From Eutrophosalina sp902522775 (GTDB lineage Bacteria; Bacteroidota; Bacteroidia; Flavobacteriales; Flavobacteriaceae): DNA of 64,000 nt. Under the pieces are notes generated by a model. It had not been told where the DNA came from, did no database searches, and was given only the letters and a program-made list of their open reading frames with translations. Below are positions 18,765 through 26,679 of this stretch, one piece after another. The position numbers were made by a program, and so were the translations under genes. Numbering within the stretch: the stretch's first letter is position 1; the number at the start of each line of letters is the position of its first letter. Where the stretch lies: contig CABYWQ010000001.1 of the NCBI GenBank assembly GCA_902522775.1, forward strand, positions 186,001 through 250,000. Reading direction: 5' to 3'.

Positions 18765-19469
18765 TTAGAAATCAGTGTTACTTAAAAAATCATCCATGGT
18801 AAAAACACCCTTTTTATCAAAAATCCATTCAGCACACAAGACAGCCCCTAAAGCAAAACCTTTTCTTGATTTTGCATTATGTGATATAGAAATAGAATCA
18901 TGCTCTGATTCATATAAAACTTCATGAAATCCCTTTTCATTTCCAAATCTATCAGAATTTATTTTTAACTTATTTTTTTCATCTTTCAAAGTCCATCCTG
19001 ATAATGAGCAGTTTAATAAAATATCTTCTGCAATTTTAATAGCAGTTCCACTAGGTTTGTCAATTTTTTTTAAATGATGTTTTTCATTAATTGAGACATT
19101 AAAATTTTTATATTTAGACATCTTTTTAGCAAAAAAACTGTTGAGTTTAAAAAAAAGGTTTACTCCAATACTAAAATTTGGTGAAAACAAAAAAGTTGCA
19201 TCTTTTCTTTTGCAATAATCGGTTATGTTATCATATTTTTCAAGCCAACCAGTTGTTCCACATACAACAGGAACTTTATGATCAAAACATAATCTTATAT
19301 TTTGGACTACACTGTCAGGAGTGGTAAATAAAATTGCAACATCACAACCACTTAAGTCTTTATTTTGCGTATTAACATCAATTATTTTTCCAATCTTATG
19401 ATCTCTTGAGATTGAAATTTTTTCAATTTCTTTACCCATCTGACCATATCCAATTATTGCTATATTCAT
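18765..19469 (-). CDS. dapB: 4-hydroxy-tetrahydrodipicolinate reductase
   Basis: A 234-aa NAD(P)H enzyme of lysine/diaminopimelate synthesis. Rossmann motif IIGYGQMGKEI is at the N-terminus, VCGTTGW near 91, SPNFSIGVN near 118 and the family signature EKHHLKKIDKPSGTA near residue 150. Length is at the short end for DapB. Its start shares one base with the stop of the DUF5683 gene upstream, so translation is probably coupled. Confidence 0.95.
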   Translation of the reverse strand: MNIAIIGYGQMGKEIEKISISRDHKIGKIIDVNTQNKDLSGCDVAILFTTPDSVVQNIRLCFDHKVPVVCGTTGWLEKYDNITDYCKRKDATFLFSPNFSIGVNLFFKLNSFFAKKMSKYKNFNVSINEKHHLKKIDKPSGTAIKIAEDILLNCSLSGWTLKDEKNKLKINSDRFGNEKGFHEVLYESEHDSISISHNAKSRKGFALGAVLCAEWIFDKKGVFTMDDFLSNTDF

Positions 19470-20002
19470 TAAAATTTTAATTTAATTTTCATTCCTAATG
19501 ATGTAGTGTAAAAATTTTCACTGCTTTCATGGTATGGTCCAAAAGATAAATTTTCATCAACATTATAATCCAAAAGATGTGCATCAATGTTTGCATCTAA
19601 AATATTCAAAAAATAAAAACCAACAAGAAAAACCATGGACAAATCTTTATATCTCCTATGAAAATTTTGTCCATCTAATAACCTATCATCATTAATAATG
19701 ATACCCTGAAATTCATCATCGAAAAATCCAGCTTTTCTTCTTTTATAAGCATTTCTGTAACTCCAATACTTTTTTTTATTGAAATCGAACGAATATGCGG
19801 AAACTCCAATGGCTGTATATACTATAGGTAACTTCCATATTTTATTATTATATACTTGACCTAGTCCTGGAATTACGGCAGAATAAAAAGCAGCTTTTGA
19901 AGGTCTCAATATATTTCTATTGTAATTTTCATCAATTTCTTGAGATTTTGTATAATTTGATAATAGAACTAATAAAAAAAATAAACTCAATTTTCTAATC
20001 AT
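19469..20002 (-). CDS. DUF5683 domain-containing protein
   Basis: A 177-aa exported protein: signal peptide (residues 1-20, ending TKSQE), then KAAFYSAVIPGLGQVYNNK, the typical DUF5683 opening with a TM-like segment, and a second hydrophobic stretch around residues 125-140. The family is widespread in Bacteroidota beside parAB and dapB, and its function is unknown. It overlaps parB by 8 nt and dapB by 1 nt. The fixed neighbourhood suggests a role in envelope growth or division, which is inference only. Confidence 0.8.
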   Translation of the reverse strand: MIRKLSLFFLLVLLSNYTKSQEIDENYNRNILRPSKAAFYSAVIPGLGQVYNNKIWKLPIVYTAIGVSAYSFDFNKKKYWSYRNAYKRRKAGFFDDEFQGIIINDDRLLDGQNFHRRYKDLSMVFLVGFYFLNILDANIDAHLLDYNVDENLSFGPYHESSENFYTTSLGMKIKLKF

Positions 20003-20861
20003 TTAATTTTTTTAAAATTTGAATTAATTCTCTTTTAGATTTAAAAATAAAACTTAAAATAAATTTGTTTTTATTTTTTTTTAAATTAATCTTAGACTTG
20101 ATCTTAGATTCAGTTTTTTGGATCTGATCTTCGATAGATTTATCTATTTCTATATTTTTAGTGACGGTTTTAGGTTTATCTAATTCCCTTACTTTAATTT
20201 CAGTTTGTCTGACAGATAAATTATTCTTTAATATTTGCTCATATATAAATAATTGTTTTTCATGGCTTGCTATGTTTATAATAGCTCTTCCATGACCCAT
20301 ACTAATAAATTTATCTCTGATTCCACTTTGGATTATTGGATCAAGTTTTAATAATCTTATATAATTTGTAATTGTTGATCTATCTTTTCCTAACTTCTTA
20401 CTCATCTCATCGTGAGAAAGATTTAATTCTTCTGTAAGTCTTTTGTATGAAATTGCAATTTCAATTGCATCTAAATCTCTTCTTTGAATATTTTCAACCA
20501 GTGCCATTTCCAAAGATGATTGATCATTAGCTTTTCGTATGTAAGCAGGAATTGAATCTAAATTTAATTTCTTAAAAGCTCTTAATCTTCTTTCGCCGGA
20601 TATTAAGATGTATTTTCCATCTTTTTCTTTTACAGTTATAGGTTGTATTAGGCCTAACTCGTTAATTGATGAAGCTAGTTGTTCAAGTGAATTTTGATTG
20701 AAATTTGTCCTTGGTTGGTCAGGGTTAAGACTAATATCCTTAACATCAATTTCGTTAATATTATTTGAGTTAATGTCTTCTTTAAACCTATTATTATCAT
20801 CCTCATTTAAGATTGCTGATAATCCACGACCTAAAACTCTTTTTTTATATGCTTTTGCCAA
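19995..20861 (-). CDS. parB: chromosome partitioning protein ParB
   Basis: A 288-aa ParB/Spo0J. The N-terminal box with NPDQPRTNF and the CTP/parS-binding box GERRLRAFKKL (about residues 93-103) are present, then ENIQRRDLDAIE and a helix-turn-helix (KKLGKDRSTITNYIRLLKL). A Lys-rich C-terminal dimerisation region ends the protein. It follows parA after 1 nt. No ParB-binding parS palindrome was seen in the window. Confidence 0.95.
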   Translation of the reverse strand: MAKAYKKRVLGRGLSAILNEDDNNRFKEDINSNNINEIDVKDISLNPDQPRTNFNQNSLEQLASSINELGLIQPITVKEKDGKYILISGERRLRAFKKLNLDSIPAYIRKANDQSSLEMALVENIQRRDLDAIEIAISYKRLTEELNLSHDEMSKKLGKDRSTITNYIRLLKLDPIIQSGIRDKFISMGHGRAIINIASHEKQLFIYEQILKNNLSVRQTEIKVRELDKPKTVTKNIEIDKSIEDQIQKTESKIKSKINLKKNKNKFILSFIFKSKRELIQILKKLND

Positions 20862-20862
20862 A

Positions 20863-21624
20863 TTAATTTAAATTTATTATTTCTTGAGCAAATTTAATAT
20901 AACTTTTTGACCCTTTACTTGTCGCATTATAAACAATTATACTTTCACCATGACTTGGAGCTTCACCCAAGCTAACATTTCTAGGAATTATTGTATTAAA
21001 AACCATATTTCCAAAATGCTTTTTTACATCTTCTTTTACTTGATTAGACAATCTTAATCTAGAGTCAAACATGGTAAGTAATATTCCTTCTATTTCTAAA
21101 ATATTATTATGAACATTTTGTACCCCCTTAATAGTATTAAGAAGTTTTCCAAGCCCCTCTAGAGCATAGTATTCACATTGTATTGGAATTATTACAGAGC
21201 TAGAAGCTGTTAAAGCATTTAAAGTGATTAGTCCTAAAGATGGTGGACAATCGATAATTAAAAAATCGTAATCATTTATAATTTCTGAAAAAACACTTTT
21301 AAATACATATTCTCTTTTTGGAATATCAACTAATTCAATTTCAATTGCAACTAAATCAATATTCGCTGGAATTAAATCTAAATTTGGACTACTGGTTTTT
21401 ATTACAGCGTCTTTAGCTTTACAGTTTTTTAATAACACATCATATATTGAGAAGTTAAAATCTTCTGAATTAATACCAATACCTGAAGAGGCATTACCTT
21501 GTGGATCAGCATCTATCAATAAAACTTTTTTTTCTAAAATTCCGAGTGAGGCAGCTAAACTGACAGATGTTGTCGTTTTACCAACACCACCTTTTTGATT
21601 GGAAATTGAAATTATTTTGCCCAT
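20863..21624 (-). CDS. parA: chromosome partitioning ATPase ParA (Soj)
   Basis: A 253-aa deviant-Walker ATPase. The N-terminal QKGGVGKTTTSVSLA contains the signature lysines, LLIDADPQGNASSG is the A' motif and FLIIDCPPSLG is Walker B. Size and lack of an N-terminal HTH mark the chromosomal Soj type. It acts with ParB to segregate origins. The start codon shares one base with the divIC stop. Confidence 0.96.
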   Translation of the reverse strand: MGKIISISNQKGGVGKTTTSVSLAASLGILEKKVLLIDADPQGNASSGIGINSEDFNFSIYDVLLKNCKAKDAVIKTSSPNLDLIPANIDLVAIEIELVDIPKREYVFKSVFSEIINDYDFLIIDCPPSLGLITLNALTASSSVIIPIQCEYYALEGLGKLLNTIKGVQNVHNNILEIEGILLTMFDSRLRLSNQVKEDVKKHFGNMVFNTIIPRNVSLGEAPSHGESIIVYNATSKGSKSYIKFAQEIINLN

Positions 21625-21932
21625 TACTTTTCTAAAAATTCTATAATATAAATCTCCTCATTTTCTTTCTTCATAAAAAGCTTTTCTCTCGCATATCTTT
21701 CTAAACTATCTAAATTTTCAAGTGAAGAAATTATTTTTTTATCTATTACTATATTTTTTTCTAACTCGGCTTTTCTTTTTTCTAATTCATTAATTTCTTT
21801 TCTAAGTTTTAAATTAACTATTACCGAATTTGAGTCCCAAAAGAAAATCCAAATTAAAAAAACTGTTGTAATGATTAAATATATATTTCCGAATAGTTTA
21901 TAAAACTTAGATTTTTTTATTTTTTTTATCAA
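21624..21932 (-). CDS. FtsB/DivIC-type septum formation initiator
   Basis: A 102-aa bitopic protein: a short basic cytoplasmic tail, one TM helix (about residues 14-34), then a coiled coil rich in Leu, Glu and Lys, and LDSLERYAREKLFMKKENEE, the classic FtsB/DivIC C-terminal motif. It would join FtsL and FtsQ/DivIB in the divisome. It overlaps udk by 26 nt, which is unusually long even for this run. Confidence 0.9.
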   Translation of the reverse strand: MIKKIKKSKFYKLFGNIYLIITTVFLIWIFFWDSNSVIVNLKLRKEINELEKRKAELEKNIVIDKKIISSLENLDSLERYAREKLFMKKENEEIYIIEFLEK

Positions 21933-22536
21933 TTTTATTCAATTTAATTTCTATTTCTTGATATATACTTTTATAGTTAGTGTTATTATCTAAAATCAAA
22001 TTTGCAAACTTCTTGTTAGGCTCAACATATGTTTCATGCATAGGTTTTATCACATTTTTATACTTATTTTTAATTAAGTTTCTTTCACCACCTCTTTCCT
22101 GAATGTCTCGCGTTATTCTTCTTTTAAGTCTAGTATCACTATCAATATCCAAAAATATAGTTAAATCGAAAAAATCTCTAATTTTTTTATTCAACAATAT
22201 GAACAATCCATTAACTAATAATACATCTGGCTTGTTAATACGATAAGTTTTTTTTTTCCTCAGATGTGTTTTATAGCAATATGTTGGAGTGTCAACATTA
22301 CTTCCTTGACTTATTTTGGTAAGATGTTGATAAAATAATTTAAAATCAATACTATTTGGATTATCAAAGTTCATAGAATTCCTTTGCCCTATGCTTAATT
22401 TTTTTAAATCCCTATAATAATTGTCTAATTCTAAATGATCTATTTTTATATCCCAATCCCTAAAAAAACGAATTATTTTTTTTGATAATGTACTTTTTCC
22501 AGATGCGGTCCCTCCAGATATTCCTATTATTATCAT
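21907..22536 (-). CDS. udk: uridine kinase
   Basis: A 209-aa P-loop kinase for pyrimidine salvage (uridine or cytidine to UMP or CMP). Walker A GISGGTASGKSTLS is at the N-terminus, DNYYRDLKKLSIGQRN carries the nucleoside-binding Asp and Tyr, YCYKTHLR and LVNGLFIL follow, and RRITRDIQERG is the lid. Length is typical. Its N-terminus overlaps the cytochrome c gene by 4 nt. Confidence 0.95.
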   Translation of the reverse strand: MIIIGISGGTASGKSTLSKKIIRFFRDWDIKIDHLELDNYYRDLKKLSIGQRNSMNFDNPNSIDFKLFYQHLTKISQGSNVDTPTYCYKTHLRKKKTYRINKPDVLLVNGLFILLNKKIRDFFDLTIFLDIDSDTRLKRRITRDIQERGGERNLIKNKYKNVIKPMHETYVEPNKKFANLILDNNTNYKSIYQEIEIKLNKIDKKNKKI

Positions 22537-22922
22537 TTTTTATTAATTAACTCATCAACATATTCTTCGGTAATAATTTTATCATATTTATTATTCCAAC
22601 TATTTAAAATATAATTCATTACATCAGCAACTTCATCTGAATATAGACCCATATTTTCCATATACCCTTCATATTTTTTACCATTTACAATTATATCACC
22701 CTCAATTCCCCCTTTTTTTACTGCAATAATACTTTCTTTAATATGTTTAAATAAAAAATCAGACTTATCAAGTGGAGGATAAATTCCTTTAATACCTTTT
22801 CCGTCTGGTGAGTGACATCTTAAACACAGATCCTCATAAAGTAGTTTTCCTCTCTCCACAGATTTTTCTTTTTCTTGAGAAAAAATAACACAGCTAAATA
22901 AAAGAAAAAAAACAAATCTCAT
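22533..22922 (-). CDS. periplasmic c-type cytochrome
   Basis: A 129-aa exported monoheme cytochrome: signal peptide (residues 1-16, ending VIFSQE), then one heme motif CLRCH (about residue 33) and a distal Met in YMENMGLYSDEVADVMNYI, typical of class I cytochrome c. It starts within the stop of the dehydrogenase gene (4-nt overlap). The obvious inference is that it accepts electrons from that PQQ-type dehydrogenase. Confidence 0.9.
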   Translation of the reverse strand: MRFVFFLLFSCVIFSQEKEKSVERGKLLYEDLCLRCHSPDGKGIKGIYPPLDKSDFLFKHIKESIIAVKKGGIEGDIIVNGKKYEGYMENMGLYSDEVADVMNYILNSWNNKYDKIITEEYVDELINKK

Positions 22923-24058
22923 TCTTTTGGTACTATTTTAAATATACCTTTATTTTCTACGGTGAAATAGACAAATCCATCAGGACTTTCTTTTACATCT
23001 CTAACTCTTCCGATTGAATCTGCAATTTTTTCTCGATAAACAACTTTATTATTTTTATTAAGTACAAGTCTTTCTAGGTATTTAAATTTAAGTGAACCGG
23101 TTAATAAACTTCCCTTCCATTTTTTATATTTATTAGAGCTCACATACGCAAATCCACTTGGTGCAATAGATGGAATCCAATAATATAATGGTTGCTCCAT
23201 TTCAGGGTGTTCTTTTTCATCAGTTATTGTAGTTCCACTATAATTGATTCCATAAGTAATTTTTGGCCAACCATAATTTTTTCCTTTGCTAATTATATTG
23301 ATTTCATCACCACCTTTTGGACCATGTTCATTAGTCCAAATTTTTCCAGTTTTAGGATGTAAAAATATCCCCTGAGGATTTCTATGTCCATATGAATAAA
23401 TAGCTTTAATAGTATTTTCATCATTCACAAATGGATTATCATCAGGTATAGTTCCATCATCATTAATTCTGTAAATTTTTCCTCCGTCTAAGCTTAAATT
23501 TTGAGGAAGCTCGTTCCTGTTTCCTCTGTCACCAATTGCAAAAAATAATTTTCCATCATTATCAAATTGTAATCTTGTTCCAAAATGTTGACCCCTTGTT
23601 GAATTTCCTTCTCCTTTATATAGGAGTTGTAAATCAGTTAGTTTATTTTGGATTAATTTCGCTCTGGAAACAGCTGTATTTCCTCCACCATCTTCCCTGC
23701 TTCCTAATGCGTATGAAATATATATCAAATTATTTTTAGCAAAGTTAGGATGAAGTTCTAAATCTAAAAGACCACCCTGTCCCCTTAAGTAAATTTCAGG
23801 AACATTTTCAACTTTAATACTTTTTCCGTCTTTTATTATAAAAATTTCACCCCTTTTTTCTGCATAAATTATAGTTTCATTATTTAAAAACTCAATACTC
23901 CACGGAATTTCAACATCCGAATAAATATTTTTAATTTCATAATTTATTGTTTCAGGTATGTTAATAGTTTCATCATCTCGAACATAGGTTTCACCTAACT
24001 GCGCACAAGAAATATTGATGCTTAGAATTAAAAAAATTAAAATTTGTATATTTTTCAT
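22919..24058 (-). CDS. PQQ-dependent sugar dehydrogenase (glucose/sorbosone dehydrogenase family)
   Basis: A 379-aa protein starting at the ATG at 24058. A longer frame back to 24163 would run through the tRNA and is rejected. An N-terminal signal (residues 1-18, ISCAQ) is followed by a six-bladed beta-propeller with GSDH-family motifs: PWSIEFL, GQGGLLDLELHPNF, RGQHFGTRLQFD, RNPQGIFLHP, NEHGPKGGDEIN and GFAYVSS. Such enzymes oxidise sugars in the periplasm with PQQ. The substrate is unknown. Pairing with a cytochrome c supports an oxidative role. Confidence 0.88.
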   Translation of the reverse strand: MKNIQILIFLILSINISCAQLGETYVRDDETINIPETINYEIKNIYSDVEIPWSIEFLNNETIIYAEKRGEIFIIKDGKSIKVENVPEIYLRGQGGLLDLELHPNFAKNNLIYISYALGSREDGGGNTAVSRAKLIQNKLTDLQLLYKGEGNSTRGQHFGTRLQFDNDGKLFFAIGDRGNRNELPQNLSLDGGKIYRINDDGTIPDDNPFVNDENTIKAIYSYGHRNPQGIFLHPKTGKIWTNEHGPKGGDEINIISKGKNYGWPKITYGINYSGTTITDEKEHPEMEQPLYYWIPSIAPSGFAYVSSNKYKKWKGSLLTGSLKFKYLERLVLNKNNKVVYREKIADSIGRVRDVKESPDGFVYFTVENKGIFKIVPKE

Positions 24059-24080
24059 ATAAATAAATTTAATAAAATAG

Positions 24081-24154
24081 TCGGAATGACAGGATTTGAA
24101 CCTGCGACCCCACGCACCCCATGCGTGTACGCTACCAGACTGCGCCACATTCCG
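24081..24154 (-). tRNA. tRNA-Pro (anticodon GGG)
   Basis: A 74-nt cloverleaf. Acceptor CGGAATG pairs with CATTCCG with discriminator A. The D-arm is GCGC...GCGT and the T-loop GGTTCAAATCC. Anticodon stem CACGC/GCGTG encloses loop ATGGGGT, so the anticodon is GGG. The overlapping protein ORF extension is spurious. Confidence 0.95.
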
Positions 24155-24199
24155 GAAATGCAAAGATAGATTTATTATGATTTATATATTTACAATAAA

Positions 24200-25939
24200 A
24201 TGAAAATTAAAATTATATTTTTTTACATTTTACTTTTAACTGTTTTTTCATGTAAATACAGTCAATTTCAAAAACCAAATATTATTATTTTTTTAACTGA
24301 TGATCAAGGTTGGGGAGATTTAAGTATTCATGGAAATACAAATATTAGCACTACAAATATTGATAATCTAGCTAAAAACGGAGTAAGTTTTAATCGTTTT
24401 TACGTGAGTCCTGTTTGTTCACCAACAAGAGCAGAATTATTAACAGGAAAATATTTTATTAGAAGCGGAGTTAATGGAGTTACAAGAGGTTATGAAAGAA
24501 TCAATCTCGATCATAAGCTTATCTCAAGTTATTTTAAAGAAAAAAGTTATGAAACAGGACTTTTTGGTAAATGGCACAATGGATCACAGCCACCATACCA
24601 TCCTAACAATAGAGGGTTTAAAGAATTTTATGGATTTACATCGGGTCACTGGGGAAACTATTTTGATCCAATCATTGAAAAAAATGGTAAACTTACTAGA
24701 GGCGAGGGATATATAACAGATGATATTACAAATAAATCAATAAGTTTTATTGAAAACTCTAATTCTCCATTTTTTGCCCTAATTTCATATAATACTCCTC
24801 ATTCGCCAATGCAAGTGCCGGACTCTTTTTTTGAAAAAAAAGAAGTTAAATTACAAGGCAGATATGCTAAAAATGAAAATATTATAAAAACAAAAACAGC
24901 ATTAGCTATGGTTGAAAATATTGATTACAATGTAGGAAGAGTTATACATAGTTTGAAGAAGAGTAAAAAATATGAAAATACTATTGTTATTTTTCTGAGT
25001 GATAACGGCCCTAACGGAAATCGATGGAATTCAGAAATGAAAGAGAGGAAAGGAAGTACCAATGAAGGTGGAGTTCGTGTCCCATTCTTCATTCAATGGC
25101 CTAAAAAAATACCAAAAGGAATAGTTGTAGAACAAATTACTAGCGTAATGGACGTATATCCATCATTGATTGATCTAACAGGCTTTGATCATGAGCTAAA
25201 TTTTGATGGAAATAGTTTTAAAAAATATTTAACTAATCCAAAATTTAAAGATGATGAACGAAAAATATTTTCTTATTGGAATAGAAGACTTAGTGTAAGA
25301 AATAATAATTTTATTTTAGATCACAAAGACAGTCTGTATAATTTAAATAACGATTTATCTCAAACAAAAGCTGTAAATAATAAGTACTATTCGACATATA
25401 AAGAATTAAAAAAATCAAAAGAAGTATTAGTGTCCACTGTTTTATCAAAATATAATAATACAATTAACAGAGATTTTACTGTGAATTATGAAAAATCTAA
25501 ATTTACTCACCTTCCTGCCAGAGATGCTTCATTTAACGGAGATTTAAAAAGAAGCTCGATTCATGCTAATTGTTCATTTATTGAAAACTGGACTAATGAT
25601 GAAGATTACATTTTTTGGAATATTAATTCATTAAGTTCTGGTGTTAATAAAGTCCATCTTTATTATACTTTGCCTGAAAAGAGTGAAGACACGGAGTTAT
25701 CTTTAGAATTCATGGATAGAATAATTTATAAAAAAATTCTTAAATCACATGATCCATCTCTTGAAGGCATGGATAATGACAGGATTGAAAGAATAGAATC
25801 GTACACTAAAAATTTTAAGAAAATAACTTTTGGTGATTTATATTTTAAAGAAGGTAATTCTGTTTTAAAGTTAAAAACTTCTCAATTTGTTGGAAATAAA
25901 TCTATTGATTTTAGGTTACTAGTCTTAGAGCGTAAATAG
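24200..25939 (+). CDS. S1-type sulfatase, lipoprotein or secreted
   Basis: A 579-aa type I sulfatase. The formylglycine site Cys73-Ser-Pro-Thr-Arg77 (VCSPTRAELLTGK) is intact. NIIIFLTDDQGWGDL supplies the calcium-binding aspartates, FGKWHNG and NTPHSPMQVP the active-site Lys and His, and FLSDNGPNGN the second metal pair. The N-terminus has a lipobox-like VFSC at residue 18. A C-terminal extension of about 180 residues is beta-rich. It converges on the laminarin-type locus but lies on the other strand, and no sulfatase-maturing enzyme is in the window. The substrate is unknown. Confidence 0.92.
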   Translation: MKIKIIFFYILLLTVFSCKYSQFQKPNIIIFLTDDQGWGDLSIHGNTNISTTNIDNLAKNGVSFNRFYVSPVCSPTRAELLTGKYFIRSGVNGVTRGYERINLDHKLISSYFKEKSYETGLFGKWHNGSQPPYHPNNRGFKEFYGFTSGHWGNYFDPIIEKNGKLTRGEGYITDDITNKSISFIENSNSPFFALISYNTPHSPMQVPDSFFEKKEVKLQGRYAKNENIIKTKTALAMVENIDYNVGRVIHSLKKSKKYENTIVIFLSDNGPNGNRWNSEMKERKGSTNEGGVRVPFFIQWPKKIPKGIVVEQITSVMDVYPSLIDLTGFDHELNFDGNSFKKYLTNPKFKDDERKIFSYWNRRLSVRNNNFILDHKDSLYNLNNDLSQTKAVNNKYYSTYKELKKSKEVLVSTVLSKYNNTINRDFTVNYEKSKFTHLPARDASFNGDLKRSSIHANCSFIENWTNDEDYIFWNINSLSSGVNKVHLYYTLPEKSEDTELSLEFMDRIIYKKILKSHDPSLEGMDNDRIERIESYTKNFKKITFGDLYFKEGNSVLKLKTSQFVGNKSIDFRLLVLERK

Positions 25940-25953
25940 AAAATTACTTAGTA

Positions 25954-26679
25954 TTATTCAGTTCTAAAAGAATAAACTAATGAAAAACTACTATTAATTC
26001 CATCACTTGTCTTTATCCTCCAAAAATATATTGCCTCTGCATCAAGGGATAAATCATAATCATTTTCAGAAATGTTAACTTGTTCACTAGGTGGTGATTG
26101 CTTACCATCAACTTTATCAACGTATAGTGTGTAGGTTAATTGATCACCATCATCCGGATCCGATCCTTCCCAACTAAAAGTTACTTTTCCTTCACTTGAT
26201 CTTTGTACTGTTGAACCTGATTTTGGATTTTTCAGATCGGCAGGGAAGGGGGTATAATTTTTAATTCCAGTCCCAGCTAAATAAAACTTCCATGATGGAC
26301 TTATTCCGTTTTGAGAGCTAGAAGAACTTCTGGATATAACACTCCATATATATGGCTGCCCTTTATCAAGCTCAATTGTTGTATTAATTGTTGAAAGGCC
26401 AGTCTTATTTATGACTGAGGCTGTATTAATATTTGTAACCTGTAAATCATATGTGTCAGTATTAGAGGATGCCTCCCAGGAAAAATCTACTGTACTTTTT
26501 AAATTGGATACACTTGTACCTGTTTCACAAACTTTACCGTTAGCTGGAGACTTTAATGTAACATTTCCTGGAGCTTTTGCTTGGGGTGTGTCAGAATTAT
26601 TACCTCCATCATCATTAGAGTCAGATCCACTACAAGAAGTGAAAAAAATTGTTAAAAATAAAAAAAGTAATCTTTTCAT
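25954..26679 (-). CDS. lipoprotein with two FN3/Ig-like domains
   Basis: A 241-aa predicted surface lipoprotein. The lipobox (FFTSC, Cys16) is followed by SGSDSNDDGGN, a Ser/Asp-rich tail consistent with surface export in Bacteroidota. Two beta-sandwich domains, each with a W.....D.Y.L.V pattern, occupy about residues 40-130 and 145-240. It is the last gene of the glycan locus and overlaps the GH5 gene by 4 nt. A glycan-binding or scaffold role is inferred, and no catalytic motif is visible. Confidence 0.75.
   Translation of the reverse strand: MKRLLFLFLTIFFTSCSGSDSNDDGGNNSDTPQAKAPGNVTLKSPANGKVCETGTSVSNLKSTVDFSWEASSNTDTYDLQVTNINTASVINKTGLSTINTTIELDKGQPYIWSVISRSSSSSQNGISPSWKFYLAGTGIKNYTPFPADLKNPKSGSTVQRSSEGKVTFSWEGSDPDDGDQLTYTLYVDKVDGKQSPPSEQVNISENDYDLSLDAEAIYFWRIKTSDGINSSFSLVYSFRTE

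Noticed and set aside
19995..21624. parS site near parAB
   Set aside because: I found no palindrome of the TGTTNCACGTGNAACA type in this part of the window.
24059..24163. N-terminal extension of the PQQ-type dehydrogenase through the tRNA-Pro gene
   Set aside because: The extra 35 residues are antisense-free translation of the tRNA itself; the signal peptide begins at the ATG at 24058.
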